The position numbers and the translations under genes were made by a program. 64,000 bases of DNA from CAVSDF01 sp963726715 (lineage in GTDB: Bacteria > Bacteroidota > Rhodothermia > Rhodothermales > BA12), in NCBI GenBank assembly GCA_963726715.1, contig CAVSDF010000010.1:124001-188000 (forward strand), written 5' to 3'. This document shows, one piece after another, positions 37,026-45,690 of this stretch (position 1 is the stretch's first letter; the number at the start of each line of letters is the position of its first letter). The notes below the pieces were generated by a model. It was not told the DNA's origin, ran no database searches, and saw only the letters and a program-made list of their open reading frames with translations.

Positions 37026-38222
37026 ATGCCCGTCACCGATCCCGTCGCCCTGGCCGCCCTTCTCGTCGCGGTCGTCGGCGCCATCTTCGCCGCCTCGCGC
37101 CTGACAGGCCTCGCCCGGCTCTTCGCCGTCGTGCCGCCGGTTCTCTGGTGCTACTTCGTGCCGATGCTACTGCGCACCGCGGGCGCGCTCCCGGCGTCCT
37201 CGCCGGTCTACGACGGGATGTCGAGCTATGGCCTGCTCGTCGCGCTCTTTCTGATGATGCTCTCGATCGACCTGCGCGCGATCCGTGCCCTCGGCTGGCG
37301 GCCTCTCGCCCTGATGCTCGTCGGCACCATCGGCATCGTCCTCGGCGGCATCGTCGCCTACCTCGCCTTCCGGTCGTTCCTGCCGGACGATGCGTGGATG
37401 GGCCTCGCCGCTCTCTCCGGCTCGTGGATCGGCGGGACGGCCAACCTCGTCGCCATCAAGGAAGGCATCGGCGCGCCCGACTCCGTCATCGCCCCGATCA
37501 TCGTCGTCGATACCGTCGTCGGCTATGGCTGGATGGCGGTGATGCTGGCGCTGACAGGCTTCCAGAAGCGGTTCGACAAATGGGTCGGCGCCGATCCGCG
37601 CCTCGCCGCCGACCTCGAAGCCCGCGCCACCGACCCGACGCTCGAACGCGTCCCGTCGACGACCGCCGACCTCGCCCTCCTCCTCGCCCTCGGCCTCGGC
37701 GCTGCCGTCGGGTCCCGCCTCCTCGCTGCCGGCATTCCGCCGTTGCAGGTGCCGATGCAGGGCGAGATGGTGACCGTGATCTCGACGAGCACGTGGGCGA
37801 TTCTGCTCACCGTGACGGCCGGTCTCGCGCTCTCGTTCACGCGGATGCGGCGCCTCGAATCCGTCGGCGCAGGGGCGCTTGGCTACTACGCTCTCTACTT
37901 GCTCCTGTCGACCATCGGCGCGCAGGCGGACCTTGCCAAGATCGGCGAGTTTCCGGCCTACATGGGCGCGGGCGTCGTCTGGATGCTCGTCCACATCCTC
38001 GTCCTCTTCATCGGTGCGCGGCTGATGCAGGCGCCGCTCTTCCTCGCCGCAACCGCCTCGATGGCCAACGTCGGCGGCGTCGCGAGCGCGCCCATCGTGG
38101 CCTCCGCCTACAACCGCGCCCTCGCGCCCGTCGGCGTGCTCCTCGGCGTGACCGGCTACATCCTCGGCATTTACTTCGGCTTCCTCACCGCATCGCTGCT
38201 CGCGTACCTGTCGCGGCTGTGA
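37026..38222 (+). CDS. DUF819-family polytopic membrane protein
   Basis: 398 residues and about ten predicted helices. Recognisable DUF819 (YjcL) segments: LSGSWIGGTANLVAIKEGIG, IIVVDTVVGYGWMAVML, and near the C-terminus ATASMANVGGVASAPIVASA. The repeated glycine-rich membrane motifs suggest a two-fold inverted repeat, as in secondary transporters and Na+-coupled carriers. The substrate is not known for this family. The ATG at 37026 is preceded by no strong signal. A hairpin with a T-run follows 22 nt after its stop. Confidence 0.85.
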   Translation: MPVTDPVALAALLVAVVGAIFAASRLTGLARLFAVVPPVLWCYFVPMLLRTAGALPASSPVYDGMSSYGLLVALFLMMLSIDLRAIRALGWRPLALMLVGTIGIVLGGIVAYLAFRSFLPDDAWMGLAALSGSWIGGTANLVAIKEGIGAPDSVIAPIIVVDTVVGYGWMAVMLALTGFQKRFDKWVGADPRLAADLEARATDPTLERVPSTTADLALLLALGLGAAVGSRLLAAGIPPLQVPMQGEMVTVISTSTWAILLTVTAGLALSFTRMRRLESVGAGALGYYALYLLLSTIGAQADLAKIGEFPAYMGAGVVWMLVHILVLFIGARLMQAPLFLAATASMANVGGVASAPIVASAYNRALAPVGVLLGVTGYILGIYFGFLTASLLAYLSRL

Positions 38223-38244
38223 TGGCCAAGCGGACGCCTGCCGA

Positions 38245-38276
38245 CACCTGTCCGGTGCGGGGAGCAGACAGGTTTC
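38245..38276 (+). terminator. Terminator after the DUF819 gene
   Basis: Arms ACCTGTC and GACAGGT followed by TTTCCC, between two convergent stops. Confidence 0.45.
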
Positions 38277-38300
38277 CCACCGCACAATCACCTCGCATTC

Positions 38301-39785
38301 TCAGCGCGTGCGCAGGACGAGGGTGCCGAAGGTGCGGACTTCGAAGCTGGCGAGGCCGAGGATCTCGGGGACGGCGAGGGTGCCGATGCGTGGGGCGTCG
38401 TCGTCGTCGTCCACATCGAGACGGAGGGCGGCGAGGTCCCGAACTTCGCGGGTGGCGACGGCGGGCGTCACGAGGCGGCCCCGGCGGTCGAGGGTGCCGT
38501 TGTAGCGCGCCCGAAGCGCCTCGGGGACGCGGATGTTCGAGGCGACGGAGCGCGTGTTGACGGCCACGAGGACGCGTTCGGCCCCGAGAATCCGCTCGAA
38601 GAGGAGCACGTCGGGACTGCCGCTGTCGAGGAGGGCGAGGGTACCGCGGCGGAGCACGTCGTAGCGGGCGCGCAGGTCGAGCGTGGTGTCGTAGACCTCG
38701 CGGATGGCGGGGTCGGGGCGCGGGAGCGGATCGCGGTCGAAGAGACCGGTCTGGATCGTGCTGCCGCCTTCCTGTCCGTTGTAGACGAGCGGCACGCCGG
38801 GCAGCAGGCCGACGGTCCAGTAGGCGGCCTCGGCGCCGCGCGTGCCGGAGAAGAGGACGGGCGGCGGGCGGTCCCACGCGGTCTCGTCGTGGTTGGTCGT
38901 GAAGCGCATCCGCACGCGGTCGCCGTAGCGGGCATCATCGGCGCGGAGGGCGTCGGCGATGGCGCTGACGGGCTTTCCATCGCGCCAGACCTCTTTCATC
39001 GCGGTGTAGACCGGCCAGTCGTAGGTGAGGTCGAAGCCCGCGGCGTAGAGGCCCGGCTCCTGCCCCTCGGCGAGCATCAGGAGGTCGGGACGGACGCTGC
39101 GGAGTTCGGCGATGGCGGCGCGCCAGAAGTCCTCCGGCACCATCTCCGCCACGTCGCATCGAAACCCGTCGACGCCCACCTGCTCGACCCAGAAGCGCAT
39201 CGCGTCGGTCATCGCGCGGCGCACGGCAGGCACCTCGTAGTTGAGATCGGCGACATCGGCCCAGTCGGCGACGGGCGGAACGATGGCGCCGGACGCGTCG
39301 CGCGTGTACCAGTCGGGGTGCGCGTCGATCCACGGATGGTCCCACGCGGTGTGGTTGGCGACCCAGTCGAGCACGACGCGCATCCCCAGGCGGTGCGCCT
39401 CGGCGGTGAAGGCGCGCAGGTCGCCGAGCGAGCCGAGTTCGGGGCTGACCGCCGTGTAGTCGCGGATCGAGTACGGCGAGCCGAGCGAGCCCTTGCGCCG
39501 CGCCTCGCCGATCGGGTAGACCGGCATGAGCCATACCGTCGTCGCGCCGAGGTCACGGACCGATGCGAGCCGAGCCGTCGCCGCCCGCAGCGTCCCCTCC
39601 GGCGTCGCGTTGCGGACGAACATCTCGTAGATGACCTCGTCGCGCAGATCGCGCGCGGCACTGGCCGGAGCGAGCGCCGACGCAGGCTGGGCGGACACGC
39701 GCGGTGGCACCGCCGAGAGGGCGAGCAGGCAGAGAGCGGCGGCGAGGGAGGCGGAAGGCGGCGCATCGGGTCGGAGGGAGGGCAC
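38301..39785 (-). CDS. Secreted alpha-amylase family (GH13) glycosidase
   Basis: 494 residues from a GTG at 39785. A signal peptide ends near VSAQP (about 33). The TIM barrel begins DEVIYEMFVRNATPEG. Conserved regions: I VVLDWVANHTAWDHP, II GFRCDVAEM with the nucleophile Asp, III LLMLAEGQEPG with the acid Glu, and IV RFTTNHDETAWDRPP with the transition-state Asp. An all-beta C-terminal domain follows (LVAVNTRSVASNIRV). It should hydrolyse alpha-1,4-glucans such as starch or maltodextrins outside the cytoplasm. There is no starch-binding domain and no T9SS tail. It stands alone. Confidence 0.92.
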   Translation of the reverse strand: MPSLRPDAPPSASLAAALCLLALSAVPPRVSAQPASALAPASAARDLRDEVIYEMFVRNATPEGTLRAATARLASVRDLGATTVWLMPVYPIGEARRKGSLGSPYSIRDYTAVSPELGSLGDLRAFTAEAHRLGMRVVLDWVANHTAWDHPWIDAHPDWYTRDASGAIVPPVADWADVADLNYEVPAVRRAMTDAMRFWVEQVGVDGFRCDVAEMVPEDFWRAAIAELRSVRPDLLMLAEGQEPGLYAAGFDLTYDWPVYTAMKEVWRDGKPVSAIADALRADDARYGDRVRMRFTTNHDETAWDRPPPVLFSGTRGAEAAYWTVGLLPGVPLVYNGQEGGSTIQTGLFDRDPLPRPDPAIREVYDTTLDLRARYDVLRRGTLALLDSGSPDVLLFERILGAERVLVAVNTRSVASNIRVPEALRARYNGTLDRRGRLVTPAVATREVRDLAALRLDVDDDDDAPRIGTLAVPEILGLASFEVRTFGTLVLRTR

Positions 39786-39996
39786 GCCGGAAGATCGGCA
39801 CGGAGCGCGGCCTGCGGTGAAGCTCCAACCCTGACGTCACGCGGGATTCGGAGGACAATGCGGAACGTGGGAAGGCCACACATCTTGCGCATGGCGACAT
39901 TCTGTGCTCTAATCTTTTTTCCTCGGCTCAACGTCAGCCGTCGCAAGCCCACGCGATCCCGCATCCTTTGCCCATGCGCGGCAATCTTCCGGCACC

Positions 39997-40382
39997 GTGG
40001 CCCAGCCCCAAATCGTCCTCGACACCAACGTGCTCGTCGCGGGCCTGCGTTGGCTCCAGACGGGGCGCCTCGTATCGACTGCTCAGCCTCGTTGGCGAGG
40101 GAGCGTTCGATCTCCACGTCTCCGTTCCGCTCGTGTTCGAATACGAGACCGTCCTGAAGCGGAAAGCAATCGGGCAGTCGTCTCAGCCTCCGCCGTCGAT
40201 GCCGTGCTCGTTTCCATTGCGCCGCTTGCCCGGAAGCACCGCACCACTGGTCGGCTCGGCGCCGACTCGGCGGCATTCCTCGTCGCTTACGAGGCATCGC
40301 TGACTCGAACCATGCGGTCATCGGAGTCCGCAACTTCGACGAGCCAGACCACGTCACCTTGCGGGGTACATGCGAAACGCCA
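39997..40382 (+). pseudogene. PIN-domain toxin remnant with several frameshifts
   Basis: Pieces of one PIN protein lie in three frames. From GTG 39997: QIVLDTNVLVAGL with the first catalytic Asp. Then in frame 2: SRRGASYRLLSLVGEGAFDL and VSVPLVFEYETVLKR, with the conserved Glu. Then back in frame 1: NRAVVSASAVDAVLVSIAPL. Finally a third frame: NHAVIGVRNFDEPDHV, the usual C-terminal end. At least three shifts are needed, one fixable by removing a T near 40053. This is a decayed toxin gene at the left edge of the island. A TAATCTTT box at about 39910 could be its old promoter. The end point is approximate. Confidence 0.65.
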
Positions 40383-41128
40383 TGCTCAGCGTGGAGGCGG
40401 TCACTCGCCCGAGTCGCGTTTCACAAGATCGCCTACAACATGCTCATCTCCCGACAAAACCGGCGCCCAGCTGTTACAGTCTAACTATCACCCTGCCCAC
40501 CCTCACACCAGACGTGTACCACCTCGCCGCCGATGCGCGGTATACGTTCGACCGATCGACGGGAGGCGTTGACGGTAGATGCGGCTTCGCAACGCCATCG
40601 GCGGTGATGGAGCTTGCGCGCGACGCATTGATAACTTCAGCAGGTGCTGAGTCCTGAGCGGGCATCCCGACGGAGAAAGACGTGTTCTACGCGTTCAGCC
40701 GCCCAGACACAGGTCCCGGGCAAGCCCTAGCACTACGTGGCGACAGAGCCGTGGACATACATCATCGAAAAACGAGACTATTATGGCGACGTGAGCCGAG
40801 ACGTCACGCAACATCGGCTCCGCAGGCGTCGGGCGAGGCGCTACGACGCTCAGTCCTAGGCGGCAGTAAACCGCCCGACAGAGCAATTTCCGAGAGAGTA
40901 GACACGCCCTTTCGTTCGTCATCCCCGCGAAAGCGGGATCGAAGGCATATATGCGAGGCTGGGTCTCCGCGTGCGCGGGGACGACGCAGAGGGGACGAAG
41001 AGGCCACGTCAACCATTCAGGGCTCCGCGTTTTACCTGCGAACCCCTTGCATTACAGGAGGCACGCCGGACACTCAGGCGGTTATGTTTCCGACTCGGCG
41101 CGTAACATACCATCCTCACGGCTCAATC
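40376..41128. other. Stretch without an intact gene; possible antitoxin remnant and a MITE-like repeat
   Basis: About 750 nt with no convincing intact gene. Near 40479-40555 the plus strand encodes LTITLPTLTPDVYHLAADAR, which resembles the start of a ribbon-helix-helix antitoxin and would fit the PIN remnant just upstream; this is weak. A palindromic repeat lies at 40917-40986. Base composition is visibly less GC-rich than in the flanking genes. Confidence 0.4.
40917..40986. repeat. MITE-like inverted repeat (CGTCATCCCCGCG ... CGCGGGGACGACG)
   Basis: Terminal arms of 13 bp with one mismatch enclose about 44 bp, including CCCGCGAAAGCGGG at the left end. The left end matches the widespread bacterial CGTCATTCCCGCGAAAGCGGG repeat type. 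No coding content. Confidence 0.6.
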
Positions 41129-41568
41129 ATGGGAACAATCGCATTCGAGAACTCAATGTTGAAATGGGTTGACGAAGTGGTAAACGATGAGATTTTCATC
41201 TCGTGCGGACAACATCGTCGCAAGGCCAGGGCAACCGTTGGATGTTCTCTGTCGGGCGCGAACAGGCTGCGAACCTCTCGCCTTCCGATGTGGCAGAGTT
41301 CGCCAGAGGAGTGATCGAAGGCCGACGAGCCCAGCTCGTTCGCGACGGTCATCCGCCGATGACGGTGTATTGGTGGCACGATGAGCAAGCGGGGCAACTC
41401 CGGTTCAGCATAGTATCCGCGATCCATAAGGAGTTGCCGTTCGGCTGTCGTCGTTGCCCAGCTCCCACCATCGGAGATATCGCGCAGGCATGGTTGAAAT
41501 CGAGCCAGGGCCGATCCCTTGGGTGGAGTTGGAGCCAGTGCCATTTTGGAGCCAGTGCCATTCGATGA
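41129..41568 (+). pseudogene. Small protein of unknown family, frameshifted
   Basis: ATG 41129 opens MGTIAFENSMLKWVDEVVND followed by EIFISCG. The product then continues in another frame from about 41225: GNRWMFSVGREQAANLSPSD, then VAEFARGVIEGRRAQLVRDG, then MTVYWWHDEQAGQLRFSIVS and TIGDIAQAWLKSSQ. The second part looks like a genuine soluble protein with amphipathic helices and aromatic-rich strands, but I recognise no family. One shift joins the two parts. It lies in the decayed island between two toxin-type loci. Confidence 0.4.
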
Positions 41569-42143
41569 TTCGGATGGCGCAGAGCTACCATCATACATCC
41601 TTTCAGTTTGGTCGATACAGCTGCCGTAGCCTGCGCCGCCGCACCGAGCGTTGCAAGCGGGCACCGGGCCTTGGCTACTAGACCTGTTGGGCGGTAAAAA
41701 AGTGGGCTTCGAGCGCCCAAACCGCGAAAGCGAAAATCGAGGGACCACCCTTCAAATTCGGCTGATTTCGCCAGTTGGGGAGGCCTGTATCGTCCTCAAA
41801 CGCCCTGGTCCTACCCATCGCACTACCGCGCAACAGGTCTACTGTGAATTCACAGGCACCAGCGGGGCCCGGTACCGCTGAAATTGAAGACAGGCCCAAC
41901 TTACCGCGCCTCCCCCACCGGCTCCGCCCTGCGGATGATCCCGAATAGGCGGGCGACGGGCAGGCCTTCCAGGCAACGGAGCGGATCACGTCAAAAGAGA
42001 AGCGGGGCACCGGTCGGTGTTGATGACCCGGCACATCGTGACCGATTACGCAGGGAGCACAGCGCCCGAGCGAGCGTAGTCGAGCGTTCACATCCACCAC
42101 GATCCATGGAACGCCACCAGATTCTCTGCGCGACCCGGAGGTC
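41569..42143. other. Stretch without a recognisable gene in the accessory island
   Basis: About 575 nt. It holds the left copy of the 46-bp direct repeat (41908-41953) and a GAGCGAGCGTAGTCGAGCG segment near 42071 resembling the common GAGCGAAGTCGA repeat type. A 16-bp duplication (TGGAGCCAGTGCCATT at 41530-41545 and 41547-41562) lies just before the stretch, at the end of the previous feature. I see no coding signal. Confidence 0.45.
41908..41953 (+). repeat. Left copy of 46-bp direct repeat flanking the DUF433/DUF5615 genes
   Basis: Begins GCCTCCCCCACCGGCTCCGC and ends AGGCGGG. It is nearly identical to 42674-42720, where the sequence includes the 3' end of the minus-strand lipoprotein gene. 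Confidence 0.7.
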
Positions 42144-42314
42144 ATGAATGGGGCGCTCGTCTTCGCAGGCACCCGCGTGCCGGTCGAAATCCTCGTCCAG
42201 CACCTCGCCGCCGGGGACAGCCTCGACACGTTCCTCGACGACTTCCCGACAGTGCACCGGGAGCAGGCCGTCGGCTACCTCGAGATGATGCTTCAGGAGG
42301 CGGAGGCGGCGTGA
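42144..42314 (+). CDS. DUF433 antitoxin-like protein
   Basis: At least 56 residues from ATG 42144: MNGALVFAGTRVPVEILVQH, then LAAGDSLDTFLDDFPTVHRE and QAVGYLEMMLQ. This is the DUF433 winged-helix-like fold (GxPVFxGTRVPVExLxxxLxxGxSxxEFLxDFP), usually the antitoxin of a DUF5615 PIN-like toxin. The frame continues upstream as SLRDPEV, part of the usual N-terminus, without an ATG. ATG 42106 in another frame (MERHQIL) may be the original start, joined by a shift. The stop overlaps the next gene's GTG (GTGA). Confidence 0.8.
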   Translation: MNGALVFAGTRVPVEILVQHLAAGDSLDTFLDDFPTVHREQAVGYLEMMLQEAEAA

Positions 42315-42635
42315 GGGCGCTTCTGGATGAGAACATGCCGAGGGCGCTCGCGCGTCTGCTCGCGCCCGAGATCGAGGCGCGGACGGTTCAGCAGGAAGGC
42401 TGGGCGGGGGCGGAAGAACGGGATGCTGCTGACGGCTGCATCCGTGTCGTTCGACATGCTCATCACCACCGACCGCGGCATCCCGCACCAGCAGAACCTC
42501 AGCCGCTACCCGATCTGCATCGTCGTTCTCGAGGCGCGCAGCAACCGCATCGGCGACTTGGCCCCGCTCGTGCCCGCGCTCAAAGCACAGTTGGGCCGAG
42601 TGGCGCCGAGCGTCGTGCTGCGAATGGCTTTTTAG
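42311..42635 (+). CDS. DUF5615 PIN-like toxin, one frameshift
   Basis: GTG 42311 begins MRALLDENMPRALARLLAPE, then IEARTVQQEGWAG, the N-terminal acidic motif of DUF5615 proteins. After a shift in the GGGGGCGG run near 42405-42413 it continues NGMLLTAASVSFDMLITTDR, GIPHQQNLSRYPICIVVLEA and LVPALKAQL, with the second acidic pair. The total length of 325 nt fits one extra base. It overlaps the DUF433 gene by 4 nt, the standard toxin-antitoxin arrangement. Inactivation or sequence error cannot be told apart. Confidence 0.78.
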
Positions 42636-42673
42636 GCGTCCCGAATGGCGCTCCGCCGGTGCGGTATCACAGT

Positions 42674-42720
42674 GCCTCCCCCACCGGCTCCGCCCTACGG
42701 ATGATTCTCGAAGAGGCGGG
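42674..42720 (+). repeat. Right copy of the direct repeat, overlapping the lipoprotein gene end
   Basis: Nearly identical to 41908-41953; contains the last codons (R-L-F-E-N-H-P-stop) of the minus-strand DUF3833-like gene. Confidence 0.7.
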
Positions 42721-43222
42721 GGTGATGGAGGCCGAGGAACGACACGGTCGAGAGGTTGACGGCGGTCTGGCCGTCGGACTGGAGCAGTAGGCGCTGGTCC
42801 ATGCGGAGGAAGCGGCCCATGCGGTAGCCGATGCGGAGCGTGCTGCCGTCGACGCGGACGTTGACCGGGCCGCTGGCGTCGGTGAGGGTGCCGGTGTAGC
42901 GCGCGGGGGCGCCGGGCGTGGAGACGCGGCGCATCGTCCACGACCGCGTCGTCTGGGCGTCGGAGCCGCGGCGGACGGTCTGCACGAGGCGGAAGGTGCT
43001 GTCGCTCTGGTAAGCGCCGCGGCTCTCGACGTGCACGAATTGCGTCCGCCCGACGCGCAGGCGGAGCGTCGCGTTGCCCTCGGAGGCGCCGTCGAAGAAC
43101 ACGTCGGGCCGCATCTCGGGCGCGCCGGGCGTCGGGGCGACGCGCGGGTGGAGGCTAAAACAGCCGCCGAGCAGGGCCGCGAGGGGCACGAGGATGAGGG
43201 CGACGGGGCGAGGAAGGCGCAT
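42695..43222 (-). CDS. DUF3833-like lipoprotein
   Basis: 175 residues. Lipoprotein signal MRLPRPVALILVPLAALLGG followed by Cys at 21. The mature part reads PDVFFDGASEGNATLRLRVG, DSTFRLVQTVRRGSD, TRSWTMRRVSTPGAPARYTG, VNVRVDGSTLRIGYRMG and MDQRLLLQSDGQTAVNLSTV, matching the lipocalin-like DUF3833 pattern (FDG...GxGxL...DGTF...RxW.MRR...Y.G). Function is unknown; such proteins are small periplasmic or outer-membrane lipoproteins. Its 3' end is duplicated 0.77 kb downstream beyond the DUF433/DUF5615 pair. Confidence 0.7.
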   Translation of the reverse strand: MRLPRPVALILVPLAALLGGCFSLHPRVAPTPGAPEMRPDVFFDGASEGNATLRLRVGRTQFVHVESRGAYQSDSTFRLVQTVRRGSDAQTTRSWTMRRVSTPGAPARYTGTLTDASGPVNVRVDGSTLRIGYRMGRFLRMDQRLLLQSDGQTAVNLSTVSFLGLHHPRLFENHP

Positions 43223-43420
43223 CGGAGTGACGGAAAGCAGAGACCTGGCCGCAACGGCGCGCGCAGCGCGGCGGTCCGCAGCGAGGCGGCGGCGCGGCAG
43301 GAATCGCGGGTGCGTTGCACGGGGGAAGTGCTCGCGCAGGCGTGCGTGAGGGAATCACGATGGGGTGCCGCGCGGAAACGCAGGGTGGAGAGCGTGGCGG
43401 CGGGACAGGGCCGCCCGCCG

Positions 43421-43428
43421 TACGTTGC
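43421..43428 (+). promoter_or_regulatory. -7-like element TACGTTGC for the lipoprotein at 43451
   Basis: TACGTTGC lies 22 nt before the ATG and fits TAnnTTGC. Confidence 0.45.
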
Positions 43429-43450
43429 GCGCTCCCATCACCTCCCGCCG

Positions 43451-44053
43451 ATGTCCCGCTCCGCCTCCCTCCTCCGCGCCCTCGCCCTCGCTGCCGCTCT
43501 TGCCGGGTGCCAGACCGCCCCGTCCACGCCACCCGAGCCGGTGCCTGCCGAAGCGCCCGTGGCGCCCGCTCCGCCCGAGACACCCGCCGCGCTGCTCTCG
43601 ATCGACACCGAGGGCCTTCGGATCGTCGATGCAACGTCGGGATCGACGACGGCGCTCGCGTTCGGGTCGGACATGACGCAGGCCGTCGAGGCCGTCACGC
43701 GGCTGCGCGGCGCGGTCGGCGAGCGCGGCGTCAACGGCGAGTGCGGCGCCGGTCCGCTCGACATCGCCTCGTGGCCCGACGGCCTCTCGCTCCTCGCCTC
43801 CGACGGCAAACTCGCCGGATGGTCGCTCGCCGGAGTGTCCACGCCCGTCGCCGTGCCCGTCACCACGATGAACGGCATCGGCATCGGCACGACCCGCGCC
43901 GACCTCACCGCGTCGGGCAGCGAGGTGACGGTCGAGGAATCGACGCTCGGCACCGAGTTCGCCGCGGGCGATCTCTATGGCCTGCTGAGCGGCCCCGAGG
44001 CGAGCGCGACGGTCACGAACCTCTGGTCCGGCGTCTCCTGCAACTTCCGCTGA
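43451..44053 (+). CDS. Lipoprotein of unknown function
   Basis: 200 residues. The signal MSRSASLLRALALAAALAG is followed by Cys 20. A Pro/Ala/Glu-rich linker of about 25 residues leads to a soluble domain: LLSIDTEGLRIVDATSGSTT, ALAFGSDMTQAVEAVTRL, CGAGPLDIASWPDGLSLLAS, GIGIGTTRADLTASG. Two or three cysteines in the mature domain (GECGAG, GVSCNF) may pair. I do not recognise a family with certainty. It is divergent from the DUF3833-like lipoprotein and may be an envelope protein. Confidence 0.65.
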   Translation: MSRSASLLRALALAAALAGCQTAPSTPPEPVPAEAPVAPAPPETPAALLSIDTEGLRIVDATSGSTTALAFGSDMTQAVEAVTRLRGAVGERGVNGECGAGPLDIASWPDGLSLLASDGKLAGWSLAGVSTPVAVPVTTMNGIGIGTTRADLTASGSEVTVEESTLGTEFAAGDLYGLLSGPEASATVTNLWSGVSCNFR

Positions 44054-44146
44054 CGCCCGCGCAGCACGGCACACTGTCGGGGACGCGGCCAGGCGGCGCC
44101 GACTGGATCGACTGACAACCGACGACCAACCCTCAACGACCCACGC

Positions 44147-44232
44147 GGTCAGCGCAGCAGGCGGCGGAGATCGGGATGATCGACGAGGCGGCGGAGGAGG
44201 TCGTCGTCGCGCACAGCGCGGCGGTCGACGAG
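44147..44232 (+). repeat. 86-bp copy of the TPR gene's 3' end
   Basis: About 90% identical to 45691-45776. Read on the minus strand it encodes VRDDDLLRRLVDHPDLRRLL plus R and stop, the C-terminus of the TPR protein, but no body of that gene precedes it. It marks the distal side of the TonB-type gene. Confidence 0.8.
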
Positions 44233-44247
44233 GTCTTCAACTCCGCA

Positions 44248-45585
44248 TCACCCGCCCCCAGACGACGCGCACTGGGGACCTTCACTGCCACTGTGACTCT
44301 GGCGAAAACGGATCGGGAGGGTGGTCCAGACATCGACGGGCCTACCGGCCTGCATGGCGGGATCGAAGCGCCACAGCCGCACAGCCGCGAGGACGCTTTC
44401 GTCGAAAATCTCGTTGTCAGAGCGCAGCACATTTACGTCCTTGACGCTTCCATCACGTCCAACCCAAACGCGCACTGTCACGCGACCTTCGATTCCCGCT
44501 TGGCAAGCGATCTCAGGGTACTCGGGCTCGACACGGTAGATTGGCACCGCTTGCTTCTCGACGGGCAAAAAATCTGGCGGTGGGGTTTCGCCGGGAGATG
44601 GGGATACAGAGCGTGTTGACAAAGCCTCGCGGGTGCGCGGGTCGACGATTGGCATCTCGATGTAGACGCGCCCATTGCTCACGTCGACGATTGAAAGCGA
44701 GACCACCTCGGCGTAGAGCAACTTGATGATCTCATCTACCTGGTTCGGGTCGTCAAGCGTAGCCTGTTCCGCGATGCCGGTACCTGCGTAGACGTAGGGG
44801 GGGACGAGCCGGACGGTAAAAACGGCGGCTAGGTTCGCGGATACTGCGCGGGCCTCGGAGCGAGGGACAAACACTCGGAGTGGCCGGTCGATGGACTGCG
44901 ACCGGGGAACGGCAAGCAGGTGCCGTTCCCTCACCTCGGTCTTCACCCTCACGCGAATGGGGCGTCCATAGGTCGTCTCCGTCGTGTACGAACGCCCGGG
45001 CCGGGTTCGCTCGTAGAGTGTCAGATATGTACCGGTACTGCTCTGCGGGGGAGTCCCGATACTCTCCTCGTGGGAGAACGACGTGTAGGTATTGGGGAGC
45101 GTAACGGAGAAGTACCCGGCGTCGGCGTTGTACGTGGCGTCTCCACTGCTCAGACGAGAGACGAGCGTGAACGTGCTGTCAATGGAACGGCCATGGACGC
45201 GCAGAGCTCTCAGCCACCGATCGACGCGTTCGTCGCGCTGCGCAGTCGTTTCAAACTCGTCCTTCTGTGCGAGCCGGTTGACAAAGCCTCCATAGACGAG
45301 CAGGCTGTCGACTGAGTGGCCTGTCGGCTGCCGAGATATCATCGGCGCATCGAAGCAAACGCGGGGGACGAAGCCCGAGTCGCGGGTGGTGGCGATGAGG
45401 TAAAAGCCTTGATGGACATCGGCGTCGGGGATGGAGACGCGGGTGTCCTTCGTCAGGCGGGCGACGGCGGGGCTGGCCTGATCAGGGTCACGGTAGATGC
45501 CGCACTCCTGACGGGCGGTCAGGCGGGGCTGCGCGGCGACCGACGAGGCGATGAGGAGGAGGCCGAGAGCAAGCGTCAGGCGCAT
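44248..45585 (-). CDS. Secreted protein with SH3-like N-terminus and TonB C-terminal domain
   Basis: 445 residues. Signal peptide MRLTLALGLLLIASSVAAQP. Residues about 25-75 look like a small SH3-type domain (CGIYRDPDQASPAVARLTKD). The middle is unassigned. Residues about 350-435 form a TonB C-terminal domain: VEPEYPEIACQAGIEGRVTV, RVWVGRDGSVKDVNVL and AAVRLWRFDPAMQAGRPVDV. There is no membrane anchor besides the signal, so this is a TonB-domain protein of the energy-independent kind common in Bacteroidota. The gene is bracketed by 86-bp direct repeats of its neighbour's 3' end. Its codon use looks less GC-biased than that of its neighbours, consistent with acquisition. Confidence 0.8.
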   Translation of the reverse strand: MRLTLALGLLLIASSVAAQPRLTARQECGIYRDPDQASPAVARLTKDTRVSIPDADVHQGFYLIATTRDSGFVPRVCFDAPMISRQPTGHSVDSLLVYGGFVNRLAQKDEFETTAQRDERVDRWLRALRVHGRSIDSTFTLVSRLSSGDATYNADAGYFSVTLPNTYTSFSHEESIGTPPQSSTGTYLTLYERTRPGRSYTTETTYGRPIRVRVKTEVRERHLLAVPRSQSIDRPLRVFVPRSEARAVSANLAAVFTVRLVPPYVYAGTGIAEQATLDDPNQVDEIIKLLYAEVVSLSIVDVSNGRVYIEMPIVDPRTREALSTRSVSPSPGETPPPDFLPVEKQAVPIYRVEPEYPEIACQAGIEGRVTVRVWVGRDGSVKDVNVLRSDNEIFDESVLAAVRLWRFDPAMQAGRPVDVWTTLPIRFRQSHSGSEGPQCASSGGG

Positions 45586-45599
45586 GTGGAAGGCGGAGG

Positions 45600-45607
45600 G
45601 AAGTATA
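45600..45607 (-). promoter_or_regulatory. -7-like element TATACTTC for the TonB-domain gene
   Basis: TATACTTC on the minus strand 14 nt before the ATG. Confidence 0.4.
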
Positions 45608-45690
45608 GATGGAATCTACATCTTCCGTGGCTGCATGCCCCACTCTCAAGTGACAAGGACCGTTGAGGCTTCATCGGGTGTCAGGACTCA

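Noticed and set aside
40620..40800. Degenerate 13-mer-like words (GCATTGATAACTT, CTATTATGGCGAC)
   Set aside because: Too many mismatches in an AT-richer region to count as copies.
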